The translations under genes were made by a program, and so were the position numbers. Below the pieces are notes generated by a model, which worked only from the letters and a program-made list of their open reading frames with translations, made no database searches and was not told the DNA's origin. Of a stretch of 64,000 nucleotides of DNA, positions 49,910 through 59,178 are shown piece after piece (within the stretch, counting starts at the first letter, position 1; each line of letters begins with the position of its first letter). Location: assembly GCA_022769085.1 (NCBI GenBank), contig JALEKO010000012.1, forward strand, positions 1 to 64,000, in the 5' to 3' direction. Origin of the DNA: Peptoniphilaceae bacterium (GTDB lineage Bacteria > Bacillota > Clostridia > Tissierellales > Peptoniphilaceae).

Positions 49910-51136
49910 ATGAAATTTGCATCTGTAGGTATAAATCAGCATGAAACACCAATAGAAATAAGAGAAAAAGTTCATTTTAAAGATTCACAAATTATAAAAG
50001 CAAGTGAAGAAATATTAAATTCTACAAGTATAAAAGAAATGGTAATACTAAATACTTGTAATAGAAGTGAAATTTATTTTGTTTTTCAAAATGAAAGTGA
50101 AATAAATTTTATAAAAAACTATATAAGAAAATTTTTCAAAGTTGATATAAAAGATGATAAATTTATAAGTTATATTGGTGATGATGCCATAAAGCACTTA
50201 TTTAAAGTTGCAATAGGACTTGATTCTGCAATAATTGGTGAAGATCAAATTCTTGGACAAATTAAAGAAGCATGGGAAAGTGCAATGGAAATAGGTACAA
50301 GTGGAAAGTACATAAATAAAATATTTAGAGAAGCAATAACTTTTTCAAAAAAGATAAAAACCGAAACTGAAATTTCAAAAAAGCCATTAAGTTTATCATA
50401 TGTAGGAATTAAGCTAATAAGTGAAAAAATAGATTTAAAAGATAAGAAATGTATAATTATAGGAATTGGGAAAATAGGAAAACTTGCACTTTTAGATTTG
50501 ATTTCAAAAAAAGCAAATGTCTTTGTATCAAATCATAATTTAAATAATTCATTAAAATTAAAAAAAGAATTTAAACAAATTAATATAATAGAATTTTCAA
50601 ATATAAAAGAAGAACTTAAAGATAGTGATTTATTGGTATGTGCAACATCTTCTCCTCACGTATTAATAAAAAAAGAAATGATAGAAGATAGAAAAAAGAA
50701 TCTTTACATTCTTGATTTTGCACTTCCAAGAGATGTGGATTCAAAAGTACAAGATAAGGATAAAGTTTATCTTTATAATATAGATAAAATTGAATTACTT
50801 TCAAAAAGTAATCTTGAAGATAGAAAAAAAATACTTTCTTCATATGAGAAAAAAATTGATGAAGAAGTTTTAAATATAAATAAGTGGATTAAAAATAGTA
50901 AAATTGATCCACTAATAGAAAAAATTTCACAAAGAAATAAAAAAATATCATCTGATACGCTTGATTATATTTTTAGAAAAACAGACCTAACTCATGGCCA
51001 AAAGAAAAAAGTTGAAACAATTGTAAATTCAGCCATTAAAAAAGTTATGCTTGAACCTTTAAAAAATTTAAAAGAAATAAAAGATGAAGAAAAACGCGAT
51101 AAAATAATAGAAGTTTTGGGAGAAATTATTAAATAA
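49910..51136 (+). CDS. hemA: Glutamyl-tRNA reductase
   Basis: 'GINQHETPIEIREKVHF', 'ILNTCNRSEIYFV', 'GLDSAIIGEDQILGQIKEAWESA'. Confidence 0.95.
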   Translation: MKFASVGINQHETPIEIREKVHFKDSQIIKASEEILNSTSIKEMVILNTCNRSEIYFVFQNESEINFIKNYIRKFFKVDIKDDKFISYIGDDAIKHLFKVAIGLDSAIIGEDQILGQIKEAWESAMEIGTSGKYINKIFREAITFSKKIKTETEISKKPLSLSYVGIKLISEKIDLKDKKCIIIGIGKIGKLALLDLISKKANVFVSNHNLNNSLKLKKEFKQINIIEFSNIKEELKDSDLLVCATSSPHVLIKKEMIEDRKKNLYILDFALPRDVDSKVQDKDKVYLYNIDKIELLSKSNLEDRKKILSSYEKKIDEEVLNINKWIKNSKIDPLIEKISQRNKKISSDTLDYIFRKTDLTHGQKKKVETIVNSAIKKVMLEPLKNLKEIKDEEKRDKIIEVLGEIIK

Positions 51137-51714
51137 TGAGATACTTTCCTATTTCAATAGATACAAAAAATAAAAAAATGGCATTTTTAGGTGGAGGAAA
51201 AATAGCAGAAAGAATTATTAATAATTTTTTAAAAAGTGAAATTAAAATTTATGTATTTTCGAATGACTTCACTAAAAAAATAAAGTCTTTAAAGAATATA
51301 AAATTAATAAAAAGAGAAATTGATGAAAATTTCAACTTTGATTTATTTGATTATGTAGTAATTTCATTAAGTAATAAAGAATTAGCATTTAAATTAGAAA
51401 AGAAACTTAAAAAAGAAAAAAAGATGTATATGATTGCAGATGAAAGATCAGAATCAACTTTTATAACTGGAAAAGTAATTGAAAAAAATGCTATAACAGT
51501 ATCAGTAAATACTGATGGAAAAAATCCTTTTATTTCTAAATTAATAGGAGAAAAAATAGAAAATCTTTTAGGTAAATTAAGCATAGAGAAAATAAATTTA
51601 TTAAATGAAATTAGAATTGAACTTATCAAAAAAAATTACGATGTTTCACGTGAAACAAAAAAACTTATTAATAAAGATATAGATTATTTAAAGAAATATT
51701 TGGAGAATTTATGA
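51136..51714 (+). CDS. Precorrin-2 dehydrogenase / siroheme synthase N-domain (Met8/CysG-N type)
   Basis: 'YFPISIDTKNKKMAFLGGGKIAERIINNFL', 'VSVNTDGKNPFISKLIGEKIE'. Confidence 0.88.
   Translation: MRYFPISIDTKNKKMAFLGGGKIAERIINNFLKSEIKIYVFSNDFTKKIKSLKNIKLIKREIDENFNFDLFDYVVISLSNKELAFKLEKKLKKEKKMYMIADERSESTFITGKVIEKNAITVSVNTDGKNPFISKLIGEKIENLLGKLSIEKINLLNEIRIELIKKNYDVSRETKKLINKDIDYLKKYLENL
51642..51657. promoter_or_regulatory. parS: parS centromere site (perfect) inside siroheme gene
   Basis: TGTTTCACGTGAAACA, encodes ..DVSRETK... Confidence 0.92.
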
Positions 51715-52622
51715 AATTAATCATAGGAACAAGAGGGTCAAAACTTGCACTTATTCAAACAGAATATATAAAAAATTTAATAAAATCAAAATATGAAAAT
51801 ATAGATATAGAAATAAAAATAATAAAAACAAAGGGCGATATTTTATTAAATAAAAAAATCAAAGATATTGGTGGGAAGGGAATTTTTGTAGAAGAAATAG
51901 AGAAAAATCTTTTAGAAAAAAATATAGATATAGCAGTTCATTCTATGAAAGATATTCCTTCACAAAAAAATTCTAATCTTGAATTTGCACCACCTCCTGT
52001 TGCAGAAGATCCCAGAGATGTACTCGTTTCTAATAAAAAAATAAGTTCTTTAAATGATATTAGGGGTTTAAAAATAGGAAGTGGTTCTTTAAGAAGAGTT
52101 ACACAAATAAAAAAGTTAATCGACGTAAATACAGTAGATATAAGAGGAAATATTGATACAAGAATTTCAAAAGTTGATAATAATGAAGTAGATGGCGTTA
52201 TTTTAGCTTATTCAGGTTTAAAACGAGCTAATTTAACAGAAAAAATTTCATATATATTTGACCCTTTAGAAATTATTCCGGCTCCATGTCAAGGAATTCT
52301 TGCAATTGAATATAGAAAAGATGATTTAAAAATAAAAAAAATACTTGAAAATATATCTGATAAAAAAACAACCTTCAGAGCAAATTTGGAAAGAAAGTTT
52401 CAATGTGAAATTGATTCTGATTGTAAAAAGCCAGTAGGAATATACATAAATTTAGAAAATAACTTAGAAGAAAAAATAAAAGTAACAGCATTTTACGGCA
52501 AAGAAGATGGTTCATTTACAATACGAAAAACAATTGAAACGGACAAAAAAAATGCATTTAAAGATATTGAAAAACTTGCAAAATATTTAAAGGAGAAAGT
52601 AAATGAAAAAGGGAATTGTTAA
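51711..52622 (+). CDS. hemC: Porphobilinogen deaminase
   Basis: 'LIIGTRGSKLALIQTEYIKNLI', 'KDIGGKGIFVEEIEKNLLEKNIDIAVHSMKDIP'. Confidence 0.96.
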   Translation: MKLIIGTRGSKLALIQTEYIKNLIKSKYENIDIEIKIIKTKGDILLNKKIKDIGGKGIFVEEIEKNLLEKNIDIAVHSMKDIPSQKNSNLEFAPPPVAEDPRDVLVSNKKISSLNDIRGLKIGSGSLRRVTQIKKLIDVNTVDIRGNIDTRISKVDNNEVDGVILAYSGLKRANLTEKISYIFDPLEIIPAPCQGILAIEYRKDDLKIKKILENISDKKTTFRANLERKFQCEIDSDCKKPVGIYINLENNLEEKIKVTAFYGKEDGSFTIRKTIETDKKNAFKDIEKLAKYLKEKVNEKGNC

Positions 52623-54078
52623 ATTAGTAGGGGCAGGGATTGGTCCAAAAGATAATTTAACTATAAAAGCATATAATGCCATCAATGAATGCGATGTTTT
52701 AATCTATGATAGACTTTTAAACAGTGAAATTTATGAAAATTTGCTTGATAGGAAAGAATGCTATTATGTTGGAAAAACTATGGGGAATCATTCAATGGAT
52801 CAAAAAAAAATTGAAAAACTCATGGTAGAAAAAGCAAAAGAAGGGAAAAATGTAGTTAGACTTAAAGGTGGAGATCCATATGTTTTTGCAAGGGGAGGTG
52901 AAGAGGCAAAATTTTTATACGAAAATAATGTGGATTTTGAAGTTGTCCCAGGAATAACATCTGGAATTGCTGCATTGACTTATGCAGGAATTCCTGCAAC
53001 AATAAGAAAAAAGGTTGAGTCATTAACATTTATTACAGGGCATAAAGAAAAAGATAAAGAAAGTGATTTTAGTAAATATGCAAAATTAAAAGGTACACTT
53101 GTTTTTTATATGGCTCTTAAAAATATAAAAAAAATATTTCAAGATCTACTTAAAGGTGGAATTGATGAAAATATGCCGTGTGCAGTAATTTATAATGGTG
53201 GATACCCTAATCAGGAAGTTTTAATTTCAACTGTAAAAGAACTAAGTTATAAAGATATTGAATATAAATCCCCTGCAATACTAGTTGTTGGAGAAGTTGT
53301 AAAATATAGAAATAAATTTAATTTTTATGAAAAATTACCTCTATTTAATAAAAAAATAGCAGTAACAAGATCAAAAGAACAGACAAAAGATTTAAGCTAT
53401 ATTTTAGAAAATAAAGGAGCATCTGTAATTGAACTTCCTTCAATAGAGATAAAACCTGTAAATGAAAATATTCTTAAAAAATTAATTTTAAATAACAATT
53501 ATACTCATATAATTTTTCATTCTGCAAATACAGTTAAAATTTTTATAAATGAATTATTTAAATTCGCAGATATCAGAAAACTTAATGGAGTTAAAATTTG
53601 CTGTGTTGGGAAAAAAACAGCAAAAGTTTTTAAACAATATGGAATCATTGCAGACATCGTTCCAGATAAATATCTTGGTGAAGAACTTTATGATTTAATA
53701 AAAAATGATAAAGAAACTAAAACAAAAAAAATACTTTTTCCACATTCATCATTAAGTGATGAAACTTTAGTAGATAAATATAAAGAAAATTTTGATGTAG
53801 ATGAATTTGTAATTTATGAAAATAATAGACCTAAGAAAATGAATGAATTTGAGGATTTTGACTATATAACATTTACATCATCATCAACAGTTATAAATTT
53901 TATAAAATACTATGGGATTTGTAAATTAAAAGATAAAATTTGTGTAAGCATTGGGCCTACAACAACAAAAACATTACAAAATTATGGAATAAGAAAAATA
54001 ATAGAAGCTAAAAAATCTACAATTGAGGATATTGTGGATGTTATTGAGGAGAATGTATATGAGAATGAGAAGAATTAG
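52603..54078 (+). CDS. Uroporphyrinogen-III C-methyltransferase / uroporphyrinogen-III synthase fusion
   Basis: SUMT half 'VKLVGAGIGPKDNLTIKAYNAI...RLKGGDPYVFARGGEEA...GITSGIAALTYAGIPATIR' plus HemD half 'KKIAVTRSKEQTKDLSYIL...FTSSSTVINF'. Confidence 0.94.
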   Translation: MKKGIVKLVGAGIGPKDNLTIKAYNAINECDVLIYDRLLNSEIYENLLDRKECYYVGKTMGNHSMDQKKIEKLMVEKAKEGKNVVRLKGGDPYVFARGGEEAKFLYENNVDFEVVPGITSGIAALTYAGIPATIRKKVESLTFITGHKEKDKESDFSKYAKLKGTLVFYMALKNIKKIFQDLLKGGIDENMPCAVIYNGGYPNQEVLISTVKELSYKDIEYKSPAILVVGEVVKYRNKFNFYEKLPLFNKKIAVTRSKEQTKDLSYILENKGASVIELPSIEIKPVNENILKKLILNNNYTHIIFHSANTVKIFINELFKFADIRKLNGVKICCVGKKTAKVFKQYGIIADIVPDKYLGEELYDLIKNDKETKTKKILFPHSSLSDETLVDKYKENFDVDEFVIYENNRPKKMNEFEDFDYITFTSSSTVINFIKYYGICKLKDKICVSIGPTTTKTLQNYGIRKIIEAKKSTIEDIVDVIEENVYENEKN

Positions 54079-55027
54079 AAATAATAAAGTAATGAGAGAT
54101 ATGGTTAAAGAAACAACTTTAAGCATAAGTGATTTAATATATCCACTTTTTGTGGTTGAAGGTGAAAATATAAAAGAAGAAATAAAATCAATGCCTAATA
54201 CATTTCATTTTTCAGTTGATATGCTTAAAGATGAAATAGAAGAAATTTCAAAACTAAATATTCCTGCTGTAATACTATTTGGAATACCTTCACATAAAGA
54301 TTCTAAAGGTAGTGAGGCATACAAAGAAGATGGGATAATTCAAAAAGCAATAAAAAAAATAAAAGAAATAAATAAAGATTTAATAGTAATTACAGATGTA
54401 TGTATGTGTGAATATACAGAAAGCGGGCATTGTGGAATAATTGATAATTTTGGAAATGTAGATAATGACACATCTATTAAATATATTGCAAAAATTGCAC
54501 TCTCTCATGCAAAAGCAGGATGTGATATTGTAGCGCCTTCTGATATGATGGATTTTAGAGTTGGTGAAATAAGAAAAACACTTGATGAAAATGGATTTAA
54601 AAATGTTCCGATAATGAGTTATGCTGCAAAATATGCATCAAATTTTTATGGACCTTTTAGAGAAGCTGCAGATTCAAAACCAAAATTTGGAGATAGGAAA
54701 TCTTATCAAATGGATTATCATAACAGTGATGAGGCATTAAAAGAAGTAAAACTAGATTTAGAAGAAGATAGTGATTTTATAATTGTAAAACCTGCAATGA
54801 GTTATCTTGATATAGTAAGAAGAGTAAAAGAAAATTTTAATACAAATATTGTAGCATATCAAGTTAGCGGAGAATACTCAATGATATTAAATGCAGTAAA
54901 AAATAATCTTGTATCAGAAGAAATAATATATGAAACATTAATTTCTATAAAAAGAGCAGGAGCAAAAAATATAATAACATATTTTGCAAAAGATATTGCA
55001 AGAAAAATAAAAGAAGGACAAATATGA
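54059..55027 (+). CDS. hemB: Porphobilinogen synthase (delta-aminolevulinic acid dehydratase)
   Basis: 'ISDLIYPLFVVEGENIKEEIKSMP', 'DVCMCEYTESGHCGII', 'IVAPSDMMD', 'KPAMSYLDIVRRVK'; start revised downstream. Confidence 0.96.
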   Translation: MRMRRIRNNKVMRDMVKETTLSISDLIYPLFVVEGENIKEEIKSMPNTFHFSVDMLKDEIEEISKLNIPAVILFGIPSHKDSKGSEAYKEDGIIQKAIKKIKEINKDLIVITDVCMCEYTESGHCGIIDNFGNVDNDTSIKYIAKIALSHAKAGCDIVAPSDMMDFRVGEIRKTLDENGFKNVPIMSYAAKYASNFYGPFREAADSKPKFGDRKSYQMDYHNSDEALKEVKLDLEEDSDFIIVKPAMSYLDIVRRVKENFNTNIVAYQVSGEYSMILNAVKNNLVSEEIIYETLISIKRAGAKNIITYFAKDIARKIKEGQI

Positions 55028-56295
55028 ATTTATTTACAAGGGCAAAAAAAGTAATCCCTGGTGGGGTTAATTCACCTGTTAGAGCATTTGGTTCTGTTAA
55101 TATGGATCCAATTTTTATAAAAAAAGCAAAAGGACCATTTCTATATGATGTAAACTCAAATAAATATATAGATTATATAAATTCATGGGGGCCTGTTATA
55201 CTAGGTCATGGTAAAAAAGATTTAATTGAAAAAGCAAAAAAATATTTAGAAGACGGAATAACCTTTGGTCTTGCAACAGAAGAAGAAGTAAAACTTGCAC
55301 AATTAATTACAAATGCAACAAATACAGATATGATAAGATTTGTAAATTCTGGAACAGAAGCTACAATGAGTGCTATAAGACTTGCCAGAGGATTTACAAA
55401 AAGAAATAAAATTCTTAAATTTGAAGGTTGCTATCATGGCCATTCTGATTCACTTTTAGTAAAAAGTGGTTCTGGAGCACTTACATTTAATAGTCCTACA
55501 TCTGAAGGGGTTTCACGTGAAACAATTATGCATACAATTGTAGCAAGATATAATGATATAAATGATGTAAAAGAAAAAATAGAAGAATATAAAAATGATA
55601 TAGCTTGTGTAATAATAGAACCTGTTGCTGCAAATATGGGAGTTGTCGTTCCAGATGAAAGCTTTATAAAAGATTTAAGAAAAATTACCGAAGAAAATAA
55701 AATACTTTTAATATTTGATGAAGTTATTACAGGATTTAGAATTAGATTTGGTTCTGTTGATAAACTTTTTAATGTAAAAGCTGATTTATATTGCTTTGGA
55801 AAAATAATTGGAGGGGGCTTGCCAGTTGGGGCATTTGCTGGAAGAAGAGAAATAATGCAAAAACTTACACCTCTTGGTGGAGTATATCAAGCAGGTACAT
55901 TATCTGGAAATCCGCTTGCAATGAAAATGGGTTATGATGTTTTAACATATTTAAAAGACCATCAAGAAATTTATGATAAATTAGATAAAAATGCAGAAAA
56001 ATTAGCTTTGGGATTTGAAAAAAATATAAAAGAACTTGGTATAAATGCAAAGGTGTCAAAATTCCATTCAATATTAAGTTTATTTTTTGGAATTGATTCT
56101 GAAATAAAATCTTATGATGATGTAAAAAATGCAGATAACAATATGTTTGAAAAATATTTTAAATCAATGTTAAAATCAGGATTTATGTTTGCACCATCAC
56201 AATATGAGGCAATTTTTCTTTCAGATGCAATAGATGATTCTATAATAGAAGAAACAATTAGAAAAAATAGAGAAGCTTTAAAAAGTATTAATTAA
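55024..56295 (+). CDS. hemL: Glutamate-1-semialdehyde 2,1-aminomutase
   Basis: 'VIPGGVNSPVRAFG', 'FVNSGTEATMSAIRLARG', 'FDEVITGFRIR', 'GKIIGGGLPVGAFAGRREIM'. Confidence 0.97.
   Translation: MNLFTRAKKVIPGGVNSPVRAFGSVNMDPIFIKKAKGPFLYDVNSNKYIDYINSWGPVILGHGKKDLIEKAKKYLEDGITFGLATEEEVKLAQLITNATNTDMIRFVNSGTEATMSAIRLARGFTKRNKILKFEGCYHGHSDSLLVKSGSGALTFNSPTSEGVSRETIMHTIVARYNDINDVKEKIEEYKNDIACVIIEPVAANMGVVVPDESFIKDLRKITEENKILLIFDEVITGFRIRFGSVDKLFNVKADLYCFGKIIGGGLPVGAFAGRREIMQKLTPLGGVYQAGTLSGNPLAMKMGYDVLTYLKDHQEIYDKLDKNAEKLALGFEKNIKELGINAKVSKFHSILSLFFGIDSEIKSYDDVKNADNNMFEKYFKSMLKSGFMFAPSQYEAIFLSDAIDDSIIEETIRKNREALKSIN
55509..55524. promoter_or_regulatory. parS: parS centromere site (1 terminal mismatch) inside hemL
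   Basis: GGTTTCACGTGAAACA, encodes ..GVSRETI... Confidence 0.85.
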
Positions 56296-56469
56296 AAAAT
56301 ATAGAATACATTTAATTAAAAAACTTATTTAAAATTTTCGCTTTTAAAACTAGCAATTATAACACTTGTAAAAACTTTTATACTTTATATATTAAATAAA
56401 TTAATGATGGAGTTAATATTAAAAATAATTTATAGAACGTTTTACAACAAGCTTATTGAAAGGATGATT

Positions 56470-57702
56470 ATGAGATTTGCAATTATAGGTGCAGGAAACA
56501 GAGGAAGAGAAACATATGCAAAACTTTTAAAAGAAAAAGGATTTGAATTAACAGCAGCAGTAGATACAAATGCAGATAAAATAGAAACGGTAAAAAATGA
56601 ATTTAATTTACCAGATAGTAGACTTTACGATGATGTAGATAAATTTTTTAACGATTTAAAAAAAGAAAAATTTACAGATATTTTGGTAATAGCTACACCT
56701 GATAGAAAGCATTACGATATTACATTAAAAGCACTTGATTTTCCAGTACATATACTTTTAGAAAAACCAATTTCTCCAAATGAAAAAGAAGTAAGAGAAA
56801 TAGCAAAAAAAGCACAAAATAGAGATTATGTTTTTATGATATGTCACGTATTAAGATATGCACCTTTTTATAGAAAAATAAAAAGATTACTTGATGATGG
56901 AGAAATAGGAAAAATAATGACTATAAATCACAACGAAAATATAGGATATTACCATTTTGCCCATTCTTTTGTAAGAGGAAATTGGAATAATGAAGAAAAA
57001 TCTTCACCTTTAATACTTCAAAAATCATGTCATGATATGGATATTTTACTTTTCCTTACAGGCAAAAAACCAAAATCAATAAATTCTTATGGGAATTTAA
57101 GCTATTTTAAAAAAGAAAATCAGCCAGAAGGTGCATCAGAAAGATGTATTGATTGTAAATATGAAAAAACATGTGTATTTTCAGCAGTAGAATTTTACAG
57201 GTCACTTCCTGAAAGAGGATGGAGAAAAGTTGTAAGTGAAAAATCAGGATATGAAGCTTTAATTAAAGCATTAAAAACAAATTCTTATGGAAAATGTGTA
57301 TGGCAAAGTGATAATGATGTGTGTGATCATCAGTCAGTTTCAATAGAATTTGAAGATGAAATTTCAGCGGTATTTAATCTATCAGCTTTTTCAAATGAGA
57401 TACATAGAAATATAAAAATACAAGGTACGAAAGGTGAAATAATAGGAGATGATCTTAAAGAAGAAATTATGCTTAGACATTTTGGGGAAGATGAAATTAA
57501 AGTTTTTAAAATTTTAGATACTTCATCTGGTCATGGAGGAGGAGATGAAGCTTTAATAGATGCATTTGTCGATGCGGTAAATGGGGATATTACAAAGGTT
57601 AAAACAGGAGCAAAAGAATCTGTTATGTCACATATAATGTGTTTTGCATCTGAAAAATCAAGAAAAGAAAATATAAGAGTTAATATTGATGATTATATAT
57701 AA
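56470..57702 (+). CDS. Gfo/Idh/MocA family oxidoreductase
   Basis: 'MRFAIIGAGNRGRETYAKLL', 'LEKPISPNEKEVREIAK', 'CIDCKYEKTC' cysteine cluster; start revised to 56470 with AGGATG upstream. Confidence 0.92.
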   Translation: MRFAIIGAGNRGRETYAKLLKEKGFELTAAVDTNADKIETVKNEFNLPDSRLYDDVDKFFNDLKKEKFTDILVIATPDRKHYDITLKALDFPVHILLEKPISPNEKEVREIAKKAQNRDYVFMICHVLRYAPFYRKIKRLLDDGEIGKIMTINHNENIGYYHFAHSFVRGNWNNEEKSSPLILQKSCHDMDILLFLTGKKPKSINSYGNLSYFKKENQPEGASERCIDCKYEKTCVFSAVEFYRSLPERGWRKVVSEKSGYEALIKALKTNSYGKCVWQSDNDVCDHQSVSIEFEDEISAVFNLSAFSNEIHRNIKIQGTKGEIIGDDLKEEIMLRHFGEDEIKVFKILDTSSGHGGGDEALIDAFVDAVNGDITKVKTGAKESVMSHIMCFASEKSRKENIRVNIDDYI

Positions 57703-57711
57703 AATTATTTT

Positions 57712-57744
57712 TAAAAGCGGAAATTTTTAATTTCCGCTTTTTGC
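57712..57744 (+). terminator. Terminator downstream of oxidoreductase
   Basis: AAAAGCGGAAATTTTTAATTTCCGCTTTTT. Confidence 0.85.
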
Positions 57745-57827
57745 ATATAAAAATAAAAAATTAATTTTGTCTAAAAAAGAAATATATCTTATAATTAATA
57801 TAAGTAATTATTTAGAAAGGAGAAAAA

Positions 57828-58874
57828 ATGGCTGATAAATTAAAAAAAAGAGGAATATTTAACCCTGATGGTGATGTTGACTTAACAAAAAGAAAAATAA
57901 TCGGTGGTAATACAACAAATTTAAACGATTATAACAATTTAAAATATGAACGGACTTATGATTGGTATAGACAAGCCATGAATAATTTTTGGATACCAGA
58001 AGAAATTAATTTAAATCAAGATATAAAAGATTATAGAAATTTAGATGAATATGAAAAAAGAGCATATGATATGATACTTTCTTTTTTAATATACCTAGAT
58101 TCAATTCAAACTGCACAACTTCCAAATCTTGAAATGTACATAACTGCAAATGAAATAGACTGGTGTCTTGCAATACAAACTTTTCAAGAGGCTATTCATT
58201 CACAGAGCTATTCATATATATTAGATACAATAGCAAACCCTTCAGAAAGAGATAGTATAATATACCTTTGGAAAGATGACAAAACACTTCTTGACAGAAA
58301 TCAGTTTATAGGAAGTCAATATAATGATTTCTTAATGGAAGGAACAGATGTTGCTTTCATGAAATCACTTATTGCAAATTATATCCTTGAAGGAATTTAT
58401 TTCTATTCTGGATTTTCATTTTTCTATAATTTAGGAAGAAATGGAAAAATGCCAGGTACAGTGCAAGAAATAAGATATATAAATAGAGATGAAAATACAC
58501 ATCTTTGGCTTTTTAGGTCAATGATAACAGATTTAAAAAAAGAAAGAGAAGACCTTTTTACAGATGAAAAGGTAGAATATTACAAATCCCTAATAAAAAG
58601 AGGAGTTGAAGAAGAAATAAAATGGGGCTCATATGCAATAGGAAATGACATACAGGGCTTAAACACAAAAATGATTGAAGATTATATAAAATATCTTGGA
58701 AATCTTCGTTCATCTGGACTTGGTTTTGGAAATATTTACGAAGGATACAGACACATTCCTGAAAGCATGAAATGGGTTGATGAATATTCAGATCCTAATA
58801 CTGTAAAAACAGATTTCTTTGAAGGAAAAGTTTCTGCATATTCAAAATCTTCAATAATAAAAGATGACCTTTAA
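57828..58874 (+). CDS. nrdB: Ribonucleoside-diphosphate reductase beta subunit (class I)
   Basis: 'FLIYLDSIQTAQLPNLEMYITANEIDWCLAIQTFQEAIHSQSYSYIL' includes diiron ligands and radical Tyr (EAIHSQSY). Confidence 0.95.
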   Translation: MADKLKKRGIFNPDGDVDLTKRKIIGGNTTNLNDYNNLKYERTYDWYRQAMNNFWIPEEINLNQDIKDYRNLDEYEKRAYDMILSFLIYLDSIQTAQLPNLEMYITANEIDWCLAIQTFQEAIHSQSYSYILDTIANPSERDSIIYLWKDDKTLLDRNQFIGSQYNDFLMEGTDVAFMKSLIANYILEGIYFYSGFSFFYNLGRNGKMPGTVQEIRYINRDENTHLWLFRSMITDLKKEREDLFTDEKVEYYKSLIKRGVEEEIKWGSYAIGNDIQGLNTKMIEDYIKYLGNLRSSGLGFGNIYEGYRHIPESMKWVDEYSDPNTVKTDFFEGKVSAYSKSSIIKDDL

Positions 58875-59115
58875 ATTTAATTTTTATAAAGTAATTCATA
58901 TAAACTGAATATTTTATAAAAATTAATAAAAACGTTTTTACAAAAAATATGAAATAAGCCTATTATTAACTGAAAATCTTATGTTTTTAAATTATATAGA
59001 AGAAAAATTTAAGTCTAAGAATTTTCACAAAACGAATAAATATTCAATAAATAGTTAATATAGAATCTTAAACTACATAACTAAGCAATAATTTATCAAA
59101 AAAATATAAAAAATA

Positions 59116-59144
59116 TTGACAATTATGTAATTGGAATGTAGAAT
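59116..59144 (+). promoter_or_regulatory. Sigma-A promoter of second Opp operon
   Basis: TTGACA (59116-59121) - 17 bp - TAGAAT (59139-59144). Confidence 0.75.
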
Positions 59145-59178
59145 GTTTTACAAGTATTTTAAAAAGGAGAAGGTATAG

